Source: an uncultured Rhizobiaceae group bacterium (GTDB taxonomy: Bacteria; Pseudomonadota; Alphaproteobacteria; Rhizobiales; Rhizobiaceae). From it: a stretch of DNA of 9,512 bases. This document shows positions 1-6,463 of the stretch, one piece after another. The notes under the pieces are model-generated. The model worked only from the letters and a program-made list of their open reading frames with translations. It was not told where the DNA came from and did no database searches. Location: positions 1-9,512 of the forward strand of contig CALHHQ010000312.1 in assembly GCA_938030645.1 (NCBI GenBank). The letters are read 5' to 3'. Every line of letters starts with the position of its first letter. Position 1 is the stretch's first letter. The position numbers and the translations under genes were made by a program.

Positions 1-501
1 GCGGTCAATGCGCTCTGATTTCTCATTATGTGGGCGAATGTGACCACCAAAGTAAGCACCATCAATCTCGACTTCGCCGTTTAGTTCTTCGCCAGTGTGA
101 ACGTCATTGCCGATAGCTTCACGTAGCTTGTGAGCCAGAACGAAAGCAGTCTTGTATTGGCAATCCAGATCACGAGAAAGCTGAACAGATGAAAGACCCT
201 TTGCACCGTTCACAAAGATAGTCACAGCGGCCAACAGATCGGTGAAGTCCATCTTGCGGGAAGCAAAGATTGTGCCTGACGTTACGCTGAATTGGTGGTG
301 ACAAGCCTTACACTTGAACTTGCGGCGGCTGGAAATGTCATAGGCTTCGTCGTGGTCACAACGTGGGCAAACTGCCAAACCATTTGTTTCAGGCCAGCGT
401 AGTTTGCGAAAGAACATGTACGCTGCATCCTCTCCACCCTTGTAGATCTCTTTGAGAGACATTGTGCGGGAAGCTGCTGAGAGTCTGAAGTGTTGGGTCA
501 T
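1..501 (-). CDS. IS1595-family (ISXO2-like) transposase, N-terminal part
   Basis: This is a DDE-type transposase, open at the left window edge, with 167 residues visible and the C-terminal catalytic part missing from view. It starts at the ATG on 501-499 (MTQHFRLSAASRTMSLKEIY). A zinc ribbon lies at residues 45-67, with C45PRC48 and C64KAC67, as in the zinc-ribbon domain typical of this family. A DNA-binding helical stretch follows around residues 85-130 (MDFTDLLAAVTIFVNGAKG, then LSRDLDCQYKTAFVLAHKLR). Next comes EVEIDGAYFGG at residues 143-153, which matches the family signature around the first catalytic Asp (D147). No internal stop is seen, so the visible part may be intact. It is transcribed away from the small HTH gene, from a shared 104-base intergenic region. 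Confidence 0.93.
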   Translation of the reverse strand, partial: MTQHFRLSAASRTMSLKEIYKGGEDAAYMFFRKLRWPETNGLAVCPRCDHDEAYDISSRRKFKCKACHHQFSVTSGTIFASRKMDFTDLLAAVTIFVNGAKGLSSVQLSRDLDCQYKTAFVLAHKLREAIGNDVHTGEELNGEVEIDGAYFGGHIRPHNEKSERIDR

Positions 502-512
502 AATTTATCACC

Positions 513-584
513 ATATTCGATGTATTTATCCCGAATATAGCGATTGTTTTCATCATTGCAAGGGTATATACATCGAAAACGATG
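513..584. promoter_or_regulatory. Divergent control region with several inverted repeats
   Basis: Three symmetric elements are packed between the transposase and the small HTH gene. ATATTCG (513-519) pairs with CGAATAT (532-538). CATCG (571-575) pairs with CGATG (580-584) around AAAA. TCGATGTA (517-524) is repeated in inverted orientation as TACATCGA (569-576). A possible plus-strand -10, TATATA, is at 565-570. The arrangement suits an autoregulatory switch in which the DUF6471-type protein binds both promoters and limits transposition. That role is inferred and the binding protein is unknown. Confidence 0.4.
534..561 (-). promoter_or_regulatory. Predicted promoter of the IS1595 transposase
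   Basis: Read on the minus strand, TTGCAA (561-556) is followed after 16 bases by TATATT (539-534). This is a good sigma-70-type match placed 33 bases before the transposase ATG at 501. The -10 box overlaps an inverted repeat (513-519 with 532-538), so a bound repressor could block it. This is predicted from sequence only. Confidence 0.5.
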
Positions 585-605
585 ATATCTTTCATAGGAC
601 TCGAT

Positions 606-833
606 ATGCCCACATCAACAGAAACTGAATGGCAAACCAAAGTTAAAAACATTTTGAAAGGCGAATTGAAGCGCAAAGGTGTTTCATACGCTGATCTGGT
701 CACAAAGCTTGAGGCTGTTGGCATTCAAGAGACCGAGCGCAATCTAGCCAACAAGATCAGTCGTGGCGGATTTACAGCGGCTTTTATGGTTCAATGCTTT
801 GAAGCTATTGGTGAACGGGAGATTCGTCTCTAA
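606..833 (+). CDS. Small DUF6471-type helix-turn-helix protein
   Basis: This is a 75-residue protein matching my memory of the DUF6471 family: EWQTKVKNILKGELKRKG, then VSYADLVTKLEAVGI, then ETERNLANKISRGGFTA, ending FEAIGEREIRL. The middle (residues about 26-54) looks like a compact helix-turn-helix, as in small phage-repressor-like regulators. The ATG at 606 is preferred over the in-frame ATG at 582. AGGA at 596-599 lies at ribosome-binding distance from 606, the first 8 residues of the longer form are unlike the family, and 582 sits inside an inverted repeat. The gene is divergent from the IS1595 transposase and 38 bases upstream of the membrane-protein gene. A role as repressor of the element is plausible but inferred. 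The family has no function known to me. Confidence 0.8.
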   Translation: MPTSTETEWQTKVKNILKGELKRKGVSYADLVTKLEAVGIQETERNLANKISRGGFTAAFMVQCFEAIGEREIRL

Positions 834-871
834 GCTGCGCACTGAGGAAAACTAAAGCTGCGATCTTTTGA

Positions 872-1786
872 ATGTCAAAAATAGATTGGAATGACCGCCC
901 AGCGACAATCGCGCTTGGCTTAACTGTAGTTGCTTTGCTGTGCGCTGTGTGTTTTATATTTGGGCGCGATTCAGGAAAATCAGAGGTTGAGCCATACAAC
1001 CACACTCAACATTACGCGGAACGATCCGATATACAGATTGAAAACATCTGCGCCTCTAAGTCTACCAAAGAAGAGGCGATAAAGTGCGCCATAGAGGCCA
1101 AAACACAATCCAGAGACGCCAAGCGCGAGGAGCACGACCTCAATGCGCAAAAGTCTATGGCGCAATGGGCTTGGTGGATGATTTTGGTAACTGGCATAGT
1201 TGGCCTTATGACTTTTGGAGTCACTGCTGTTGGTGTCTGGTTTGTGCGTGACACTCTCATTGCCACCTCGGATGCCGTCAAAGCTGCCAACAAAACCAAT
1301 GAAATTATGGTTTCTGGCCAACGCGCTTGGATGGAGCCAATCCCGATTGATAAAGGCGCATTGAAATTTGACGAAGGTAGAATTTCTGTCCACATATGCC
1401 CAATTTTCATGAATTGCGGAAATTCTGTTGCGCAAAATGTGATTGTAGTTCCTGAAATAATTGATGTTTCTAGCGGTGCTGAGTCCATCTCTTTTGAGAC
1501 AAAAAGAATCTGGGGGAATACAATTGCAAACGTTGTCTTCCCAACTAAACCAACCACTTGGAGAGAGTACGACACGGTCTCTGTCACAGGTAACGCTTTT
1601 GAAAACGCCGTGCATATAAAGATTAAGTTCACGTGTTTTTACAAAGACGACACTTCGGATAAACAAAGAAGCACTGAGATCATTTACTACGTCACAACCA
1701 AATCGAATGATTTTGAAGTCCCTTGCAACCTCTCTTTAGAAAGCTTTGGTTGTGCTGCAATGCCCGGAACCCTTGTGGCAACTTAG
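872..1786 (+). CDS. Two-helix membrane protein, probable IS1595 passenger gene
   Basis: This is a 304-residue protein of unknown function. Hydrophobic helices are visible at about residues 12-31 (ATIALGLTVVALLCAVCFIF) and 100-126 (around WWMILVTGIVGLMTFGVTAV). Between them lies a charged, helix-prone segment with two cysteines, C60 and C72. The charge pattern suggests a short cytoplasmic N-terminus, with 32-99 outside and a large cytoplasmic C-terminal domain (127-304). A short helical linker (RDTLIATSDAVKAANKTNEI) and the motif GQRAWMEP follow the second helix. I recall the same linker-plus-GQRAW layout in hypothetical proteins of alphaproteobacteria but know no assigned role. The gene follows the small HTH gene by 38 bases and is probably co-transcribed. 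Its ribosome-binding site is weak: the nearest AGGAAA (844-849) is too far away, which hints at poor or coupled translation. Confidence 0.75.
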   Translation: MSKIDWNDRPATIALGLTVVALLCAVCFIFGRDSGKSEVEPYNHTQHYAERSDIQIENICASKSTKEEAIKCAIEAKTQSRDAKREEHDLNAQKSMAQWAWWMILVTGIVGLMTFGVTAVGVWFVRDTLIATSDAVKAANKTNEIMVSGQRAWMEPIPIDKGALKFDEGRISVHICPIFMNCGNSVAQNVIVVPEIIDVSSGAESISFETKRIWGNTIANVVFPTKPTTWREYDTVSVTGNAFENAVHIKIKFTCFYKDDTSDKQRSTEIIYYVTTKSNDFEVPCNLSLESFGCAAMPGTLVAT

Positions 1787-2073
1787 CACTGCAAAAATTA
1801 AGCAACTCACCACCGCACACCACGCGGCTCTGCTTCTCACTCAACTAAGCCCGAAGGCTTGGTGCGTTTGATACATAAGGCCGACTAAGTCCGCACTCCT
1901 GCCGTTGGACCATCACGCCGAAGTGCCATTTTAATGTCTGCTTTGGATTATTTGACCTGCGAAATCCAATTTCCGCAATTGGCCATTTCGTGTTGTGACC
2001 ACGGCGAACTCGGCAATGGCAGGTCAGAGCCCTAATTACCAAAGTTGCGCGTGTCTTAAATCGACTTTGAATA
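1787..2073. other. Non-coding region between the IS1595 element and dctB
   Basis: No convincing gene lies here. A 65-codon minus-strand reading frame at 1845-2042 comes from the dispersed repeat and not from a conserved protein. The region holds the probable right end of the IS1595 element (about 1795-1811) and a hairpin ACTAAGCC/GGCTTGGT around CGAA (1844-1863, one G-T pair) with no T-run after it. It also contains the first copy of the 97-bp repeat (1889-1985). Confidence 0.7.
1889..1985 (+). repeat. 97-bp dispersed repeat, copy 1
   Basis: This copy aligns without gaps to 8811-8907 in the same orientation. I count about 80 of 97 identical positions. The best conserved blocks are GTCCGCACTC at the start, GCCGTTGGAC, AAGTGCCATTTTAA, and CTGCGAAATCCAATTTCCGC near the end. 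Read on the minus strand, both copies encode the same peptide fragments (WPIAEIGFRR, LKWHFG, VQRQECG), but no start or RBS supports a gene. It behaves like a short intergenic repeat scattered in the genome. The two copies bracket the dctBD-TRAP cluster. Confidence 0.8.
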
Positions 2074-2102
2074 TTGACAGCAAGACCATCTCTGCGGCTA
2101 TC
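2074..2102 (+). promoter_or_regulatory. Possible dctBD promoter
   Basis: A perfect -35 box TTGACA (2074-2079) is followed after 17 bases by GCTATC (2097-2102), a poor -10. It lies about 90 bases before the preferred dctB start. The -10 falls inside the TGCGG-N4-CCGCA palindrome, so binding there would be expected to repress, which fits autoregulation. An alternative is TTGCGC (2045-2050) with GAATAT (2069-2074), which also puts the palindrome downstream of the promoter. Confidence 0.35.
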
Positions 2103-2108
2103 CGCAGA
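2091..2108. promoter_or_regulatory. Palindrome upstream of dctB, candidate DctD operator
   Basis: TCTGCGGCTATCCGCAGA is a perfect 7-bp inverted repeat around a 4-base centre. Its core TGCGG-N4-CCGCA is shared only with 5269-5282, upstream of the TAXI binding-protein gene. Fis-type response regulators bind short inverted repeats of this kind as dimers. The assignment to DctD is inferred from position and sharing. Confidence 0.55.
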
Positions 2109-2194
2109 CAGTGAGTTGGTTTCATTTCGCTCTCACTTGTTCTCGTCATCCGTTTCAAGGCATATCTGTTTCAATAAGTTTGGAACCGTGCCCA

Positions 2195-3928
2195 ATGAAT
2201 TTGCCGACACAGATTGAAACCTTTGAAAGGCCGAAAGGTCGGCGCAGTGTTGTTGTCATTTTGATCGCAATGACTTTGGTCGCGGTGTGTCTGCTCTTTT
2301 TCATATCGTTGTCTTACTTTAAGTCACTTGATCGAGAAGCTGCTGAAACACAATTGAGTCTCTATCAACGATCTTTGAACGATACGTTCGATCGTCATCA
2401 ACATCTGCCATTTGTCTTGGCACAAGACGCAGTCGTTTTGGGTGCTCTTAATTCTTCTGATCCGGCTGTTTTGAATGAGAGATTGGCCAGCGTGGCGTCG
2501 GCCGCGAATTTGGAAGCCATCTATCTTATGGACACTCACGGTTCAGTTGTCTCCGCTTCAAATTACAATCAGCCCCAATCCTTTGTTGGACAAAACTATG
2601 GGTTCAGGCCCTACTTTAAGGAAGCCTTATCTGGCCGACGCGGCAATTATTTTGGTGTGGGCGCGACCACTGGACGACCCGGCTATTTCGTTTCTGAACC
2701 TGTGAGGGATGCTCAAGGAACGGTCCGTGGCATTGTCACAATTAAGTTGGATATGAGTGAACTGCAACTGTCGTGGGAAGATGGCGTAGAAGACGTAATG
2801 GCCATCAACAAAGATGGAATTGTTGTTCTCGCGTCCAACCGCAAATGGCTTTACAAATCGACAAAAAATTTGGCGCCAGAAAAGGTCGAAGAAATTATTG
2901 AAAGCAAGCAGTTTCGATCGGTCAGCACAGAGCCATTGCTTTGGAAAAATGAAGGAGAAAACTCCGTCGACATAGAAGGCAAGTCTTATATCCATGCAGA
3001 AACCAAAGCAGATCATCTTGATTGGCAAGTGCATTATTTGCTGAGCGATGGACGTGCTTTGGAACGAGCATTGCTGACTACTGTTGTTTTCGGCTCCGCC
3101 ATTTTTCTGCTCATGGGCATAGCCGCATATTTGCGCTCCATTCGCATTCAAGCTGCGTTGAACAGTTCACAGTCTGATCGTGCACTTCTACTCAAAACAA
3201 ACGGCGAGTTAGAAATGGCCCATGCGGAACTCGCGCAATCTAGTAAGCTGGCTGCACTTGGCCAATTGTCTGCGTCAGTTGTGCATGAGTTGGGTCAGCC
3301 GATCTCCGCTTTTCGCAATTATTTGGCAGCGGAAGAAATGAGCATACCCAACAAAACCACTCCCACCATGAAAAAACTGAACGGTGTGGTCGACCGCATG
3401 GAAAACATCACCAAACAATTGCGGTTTTTCACAAAGCCTGGAGGTCAAAAGGTAGAAAAGGTCAACTTGTCAGAGGTTATTTCTGGTGCCTTGGACTTGG
3501 TTCAACACGACATCGAACTGGCAAAAGTGAATCTGAAATTGGAACCGAAAAGCCAGAATGTTACAGTGTTTGGCAACCGCCTAAGATTGGAACAAGTTGT
3601 CGTTAATCTGATAAAAAACAGTCTTTCTTCTTTGCATGAAGCTGCTGCAGACAGACTTTTCATTTCGTTAGATGAAACAAACCAAGAAGCTGTGGTCAGC
3701 GTTCGCGACAATGGCCTCGGAATTGGTGACCGCGACCTCAAGCAGTTGCAGGAACCGTTCCACACGACGAGAGCCTCTGGCGACGGAATGGGGCTCGGGC
3801 TTTCCATTTCCGCTGCCATCATTAAAGAGCACAACGGCAGGTTTTCAGCGGCCAATGTGTCGGATGGTGGTGCTATTTTCCAAGTTCATTTGCCCATTGC
3901 AGAGTTGCCGGACGGAGATAAAAAATGA
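2195..3928 (+). CDS. dctB: DctB-type sensor histidine kinase
   Basis: This inner-membrane kinase of the DctB family likely senses a carboxylate in the periplasm and phosphorylates DctD. From the ATG at 2195 it is 577 residues. TM1 lies at about 18-40 (VVVILIAMTLVAVCLLFFIS) and a PAS-like dCache sensor domain at about 45-290. That domain contains FRPYFKEALSGRRGNYFGVG, then TGRPGYFVSEPVRD, matching the DctB ligand-pocket region. TM2 is at about 293-313, followed by a short coiled linker. The H-box is LGQLSASVVHELGQPISA with the phospho-acceptor His364. The N-box (EQVVVNLIKNSL), G1 (DNGLGIGD, 505-512) and G2 (GMGLGLSI, 531-538) are complete, so the kinase should be active. The H-box has HELGQP where classical DctB has HELNQP. 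A longer in-frame start at 2111 exists, but it would place the start codon within a few bases of the palindrome at 2091-2108 and add 28 residues unlike the family. The RBS at 2195 is weak. The stop overlaps the dctD start. Confidence 0.88.
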   Translation: MNLPTQIETFERPKGRRSVVVILIAMTLVAVCLLFFISLSYFKSLDREAAETQLSLYQRSLNDTFDRHQHLPFVLAQDAVVLGALNSSDPAVLNERLASVASAANLEAIYLMDTHGSVVSASNYNQPQSFVGQNYGFRPYFKEALSGRRGNYFGVGATTGRPGYFVSEPVRDAQGTVRGIVTIKLDMSELQLSWEDGVEDVMAINKDGIVVLASNRKWLYKSTKNLAPEKVEEIIESKQFRSVSTEPLLWKNEGENSVDIEGKSYIHAETKADHLDWQVHYLLSDGRALERALLTTVVFGSAIFLLMGIAAYLRSIRIQAALNSSQSDRALLLKTNGELEMAHAELAQSSKLAALGQLSASVVHELGQPISAFRNYLAAEEMSIPNKTTPTMKKLNGVVDRMENITKQLRFFTKPGGQKVEKVNLSEVISGALDLVQHDIELAKVNLKLEPKSQNVTVFGNRLRLEQVVVNLIKNSLSSLHEAAADRLFISLDETNQEAVVSVRDNGLGIGDRDLKQLQEPFHTTRASGDGMGLGLSISAAIIKEHNGRFSAANVSDGGAIFQVHLPIAELPDGDKK

Positions 3929-5265
3929 ACAAGTCTTTTCGTGTCTTAGTGATCGATGACGACAAGGAAATGCGAGATTCCCTAGAGCATCTTCTAACGA
4001 CAGCAGAGTTCGAAGTTGAACTTATGTCGCGTGCCGAGAATGTCTTGCAAGTGATGCAGCAAAGAATGGTCGATGTGGTTCTGTGCGATGTACGCATGCC
4101 CGGAACAACAGGCATCGAACTGCAACAGCAATTGAAGGGGCACACCTCTGTCCCCTTGGTTTTGATGTCGGCCCACGGCGACATTGTTATGGCTGTCGAT
4201 GCCATTCAAAACGGTGCTTACAGTTTTTTAGAAAAGCCGTTCGACCCTCGACGTCTTGTGAAAATGCTGGAAAACGCTGCGAACCTGCATCGTTTGACAG
4301 AGAGTTCAGAACGTCTGAAAAATCGCCTTGCTGACCTGTCAGGCTTGGATAAAGTCCTGATTGGTCAATCGCAGTCCATCGATGCGTTGCGCGCCGAGAT
4401 CTTGGATTTGAGTGAGGTAACGGCAAACGTCATGTTGCTGGGTGAAACGGGCACGGGCAAAGAATTGGTCGCGCGTTCGCTCCACGATTTGGGTAACCGC
4501 GCCAGCGGCCCGTTCCTGGCCCTAAACTGTGCTGCCGTATCAGTAGCACGTTTTGAGGAAGCGCTTTTTGGAACTGCCGACGGTGATGCTGGCTTGTTAA
4601 TGCAGGCCGAAGGCGGCACTTTGTTCGTCGATGAACTCGGTGCGATACCGGCTGAAATTCAGGCAAAATTGTTGCGCGTCATTGAGACCAAACAATACAG
4701 CCCCGTAGGTTCGTCCGCGATCAAACAGGCTGATGTTCGGGTCGTTTCGGCGGGCAATGATCGGTTTGAAGGTTTGGTTGCAGACGGAACTTTCCGCGAA
4801 GACCTTTACTTTCGCCTCAACACAATCGTGCTGAACATTCCACCACTGCGAGAACGCCGCGATGACATTACCTTTCTCTACAGTCACTATCTGAACTGGT
4901 TTTCGTCGGTCTATGAAACGCCTACCCCTGAACTCACATCTAGCGATATTGCAACTCTGTTGGCACACACGTGGCCGGGCAACGTACGAGAAGTGCGCAA
5001 CGCTTGCGAACGCCATGTGCTGGCTTCCCGTCGCGGAAATTGTTCGGCGCATGATGCATTGAATGCGCGTCAAAACGAAGTCTCCACACCGGAGACATTG
5101 CGCGAAGCTGTTGCGGCCTTCGAACGCGAGTTGATTGGCAAAGCACTCGTTGCCCAGGACGGGCGTATGGACGATGTCGCCGAAGCTTTGGGCATTGGTC
5201 GTCGCACCCTTAACGAAAAGATCGTGAAACTGGGGCTAAATAAAGAAGTGCTGTTGGAAAAATAG
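3925..5265 (+). CDS. dctD: DctD-type response regulator lacking the GAFTGA loop
   Basis: This is a 446-residue NtrC/DctD-family regulator. The receiver domain (residues 5-115) has the acidic D11-D13, phospho-acceptor D55 (LCDVRMPG), S82 and K104 (LEKPF). The AAA+ domain (about 145-365) has Walker A GETGTGKE (173-180), Walker B GGTLFVDE (230-237), REDLYFRLN (291-299), LRERRDDI and WPGNVREVRNACER. A Fis-type helix-turn-helix ends the protein (GRMDDVAEALGIGRRTLNEK, 413-432). In ordinary family members ELFG is followed by HExGAFTGA and about 21 residues before GGTLF. Here ALFG (213-216) is followed by only 13 residues, and GAFTGA is absent. It probably cannot remodel sigma-54 polymerase and may act on sigma-70 promoters, as R. 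capsulatus NtrC does. ATGA overlap with dctB and an internal GGAG (3914-3917) imply translational coupling. It likely controls the downstream TAXI-TRAP genes. Confidence 0.88.
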   Translation: MNKSFRVLVIDDDKEMRDSLEHLLTTAEFEVELMSRAENVLQVMQQRMVDVVLCDVRMPGTTGIELQQQLKGHTSVPLVLMSAHGDIVMAVDAIQNGAYSFLEKPFDPRRLVKMLENAANLHRLTESSERLKNRLADLSGLDKVLIGQSQSIDALRAEILDLSEVTANVMLLGETGTGKELVARSLHDLGNRASGPFLALNCAAVSVARFEEALFGTADGDAGLLMQAEGGTLFVDELGAIPAEIQAKLLRVIETKQYSPVGSSAIKQADVRVVSAGNDRFEGLVADGTFREDLYFRLNTIVLNIPPLRERRDDITFLYSHYLNWFSSVYETPTPELTSSDIATLLAHTWPGNVREVRNACERHVLASRRGNCSAHDALNARQNEVSTPETLREAVAAFERELIGKALVAQDGRMDDVAEALGIGRRTLNEKIVKLGLNKEVLLEK

Positions 5266-5267
5266 CC

Positions 5268-5283
5268 TTGCGGATTTCCGCAA
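5268..5283. promoter_or_regulatory. Palindrome upstream of the TAXI gene, candidate DctD operator
   Basis: TTGCGGATTTCCGCAA is a perfect 6-bp inverted repeat around ATTT, just after the dctD stop codon and about 110 bases before the TAXI start. Its core TGCGG-N4-CCGCA matches the palindrome before dctB. There is no T-run after it, which argues against a terminator. Its upstream position suits an activator site. DctD binding is inferred. Confidence 0.55.
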
Positions 5284-5391
5284 TGCAAATTGTTTAGAAC
5301 GCGCAGTTTCTTTCATGGTGGCTGGGGCGTGCAATCCTCTAGATTTTCTCCAAGCGTCGCTGAAGCGACGTTCTTACTCGGAGGAATACCT
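5284..5391 (+). promoter_or_regulatory. Leader of the TAXI gene: promoter region, hairpin and strong RBS
   Basis: This stretch must hold the promoter, but no clear pair of boxes stands out. TTGTTT (5290-5295) with TTTCAT (5311-5316) is only a weak, closely spaced candidate. A hairpin AGCGTCGC/GCGACGTT with TGAA loop lies at 5353-5372, one G-T pair included. It is followed by GGAGG at 5380-5384, seven bases before the ATG at 5392. A 5' stem just before a strong RBS can protect mRNA and fits high expression of a periplasmic binding protein. That effect is inferred. Confidence 0.45.
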
Positions 5392-6390
5392 ATGAAAAAA
5401 TTTACCACTTTGGTGGCGGGTGCATTGATTGCACTATCCACAACAACAGCATTTGCTGATAACAAAGACTATGTTTTGAACACAGCTTCAACGGGCGGCA
5501 CATACCACCCAGTTGGAACAGCGATTTCAACACTGTCAAAAGTGAAGTTGTTGCCAAAACAAAAGTTCAGCCTCACAGCCGTAAACTCCGCTGGTTCAGG
5601 CGCAAACGTACAAGCACTTGGTGCTGGCACAGCTGATTTCGCAATCATTCAAGGTCTGTTCGGTTCTTACGCTGCAACAGGCACCGGCCCAGTTTCAGAG
5701 CCGCAAAAGAACATCCGGTCCGTTTCTATGCTTTGGCAAAACGTTGAACAGTTCGTTATTGCTGCTGACAAAGCAAAGACAGGCACTGTTGACGATCTAA
5801 AGGGTCTCAAGGGCATGTCCATGGGTATGGGCAAGCAAAACTCAGGCACAATTGGCTCAAACGGCGTTTTGATGTCTGGTTTGGGTATCGACATCAACAA
5901 AGATTATAAGCTTGTTTTTGCGGGTTACGGCCCAACTGCTGATGCTTTGGCAAACGGCCAAGCTGTAGGCGCAGGTCTGCCTTCTGGTCCGCCAACTGGT
6001 GCGATCACAAAGCTGATGGCTGCAAACACAGGTAAATTCGCGCTTCTTAACGTCACTGCTGAACAAGCAAAAGCAATGGACGGCGGTCGCAATTTGTGGA
6101 CACCTTACACAATTGCTGCTGGCACTTACCCTGGCCAAGACAAAGATGTGAACACAATCGCTCAGCCAAACTTTCTGGCTGTGAATGACAGTGTTGATGA
6201 AGAGCATGTCTACATGCTGACAAAAACAATGTACGAAAACCTCGGTTTCCTACAGGCCATTCACCCAGCGACCAAAGCAATGGCCGTTGAAAAAGCGATC
6301 GCAGGTCTGCCAGTTCCGTTGCACCCAGGTGCTGCGCGTTACTACAAAGAAGCAGGGATCGAGATCCCAGACGCTTTGATGGCAAAGTAG
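5392..6390 (+). CDS. TAXI-family TRAP transporter solute-binding protein
   Basis: This periplasmic substrate-binding protein of the TAXI (TRAP-associated extracytoplasmic immunogenic) class has 332 residues, the usual size. A clear Sec signal peptide is present: MKK, a hydrophobic core, and cleavage predicted after AFA (residue 22). The mature protein begins DNKDYVLNTASTGGTYHPVG, where STGGTYHPVG (33-42) is the family's N-terminal ligand-site motif. Next comes NSAGSGANVQALGAGTADFA (65-84) with the typical TxGSxxN-like turn. The C-terminal part shows QPNFLAVNDSVDEEHVYMLT, and GLPVPLHPGAARYYKEAG is a classic TAXI ending. The start at 5392 is fixed by GGAGG and the signal peptide; an open frame running back to 5290 is untranslated leader. 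Characterised TAXI proteins bind glutamate or related organic acids, but this substrate is unknown. It delivers ligand to the permease encoded next. Confidence 0.93.
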   Translation: MKKFTTLVAGALIALSTTTAFADNKDYVLNTASTGGTYHPVGTAISTLSKVKLLPKQKFSLTAVNSAGSGANVQALGAGTADFAIIQGLFGSYAATGTGPVSEPQKNIRSVSMLWQNVEQFVIAADKAKTGTVDDLKGLKGMSMGMGKQNSGTIGSNGVLMSGLGIDINKDYKLVFAGYGPTADALANGQAVGAGLPSGPPTGAITKLMAANTGKFALLNVTAEQAKAMDGGRNLWTPYTIAAGTYPGQDKDVNTIAQPNFLAVNDSVDEEHVYMLTKTMYENLGFLQAIHPATKAMAVEKAIAGLPVPLHPGAARYYKEAGIEIPDALMAK

Positions 6391-6410
6391 TCTGACATAC
6401 TGCTAATTTT

Positions 6411-6438
6411 GAGAGCGGAAACTTTGGTTTCCGTTCTT
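6411..6438 (+). terminator. Terminator-like hairpin between binding protein and permease
   Basis: GAGAGCGGAAAC pairs with GTTTCCGTTCTT around TTTG, giving a 12-bp stem with two G-T pairs. The T/C-rich run TCTTCTTTC follows. It lies 20 bases after the TAXI stop and ends 25 bases before the permease start. Such a partial terminator or mRNA-stabilising stem commonly lets cells make far more binding protein than membrane permease from one operon. The stem is directly visible and the attenuating role is inferred. Confidence 0.65.
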
Positions 6439-6463
6439 TCTTCTTTCGAGGCGGGGAAATGCA

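Larger units (their letters stand above)
1..1811. mobile_element. IS1595-family insertion element, right-hand part, with passenger genes
   Basis: The element runs off the left edge of the window. It contains an ISXO2-like transposase on the minus strand and, divergently, a small HTH gene and a membrane-protein gene on the plus strand. IS1595-family elements are known to carry passenger genes, so treating all three genes as one unit is reasonable but inferred. The right boundary is a guess: after the membrane-protein stop at 1786, the segment 1795-1811 ends in CAACTCACC, which read inward is GGTGAGTTGCTTAATTTTT and has the look of an IS terminal repeat. The matching left end and the expected 8-bp target duplication lie outside the window, so the boundary cannot be proven here. 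Confidence 0.55.

Noticed and set aside
582..605. ATG at 582 as start of the small HTH gene
   Set aside because: It lies within the inverted repeat at 571-584 and lacks an RBS, while the ATG at 606 has AGGA at the right distance.
980..1666. Long minus-strand open frame (228 codons) opposite the membrane-protein gene
   Set aside because: It is antisense to a better supported gene with clear membrane helices, and its product matches nothing I recognise.
1845..2042. Small minus-strand protein gene sharing residues with one at 8785-9009
   Set aside because: The similarity is explained by the 97-bp nucleotide repeat. Neither frame has an RBS, and the residues outside the repeat are unrelated.
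2111..2194. Longer N-terminus for dctB starting at 2111
   Set aside because: It would start within a few bases of the palindrome and the likely promoter, and the extra 28 residues do not look like a DctB N-terminus.
5268..5283. Rho-independent terminator after dctD
   Set aside because: The stem is only 6 bp and lacks a T-run. Its core is shared with the dctB upstream palindrome, so an operator is more likely.
5319..5333. A sigma-54-like promoter (TGGCTGGGGCGTGCA) before the TAXI gene
   Set aside because: The GG and GC elements are separated by 9 bases where 10 are required, and the linked DctD lacks the loop needed to work with sigma-54.
5290..5391. Longer N-terminus for the TAXI protein starting at 5290
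   Set aside because: The signal peptide and a strong GGAGG place the start at 5392. The extra 34 codons are leader sequence.
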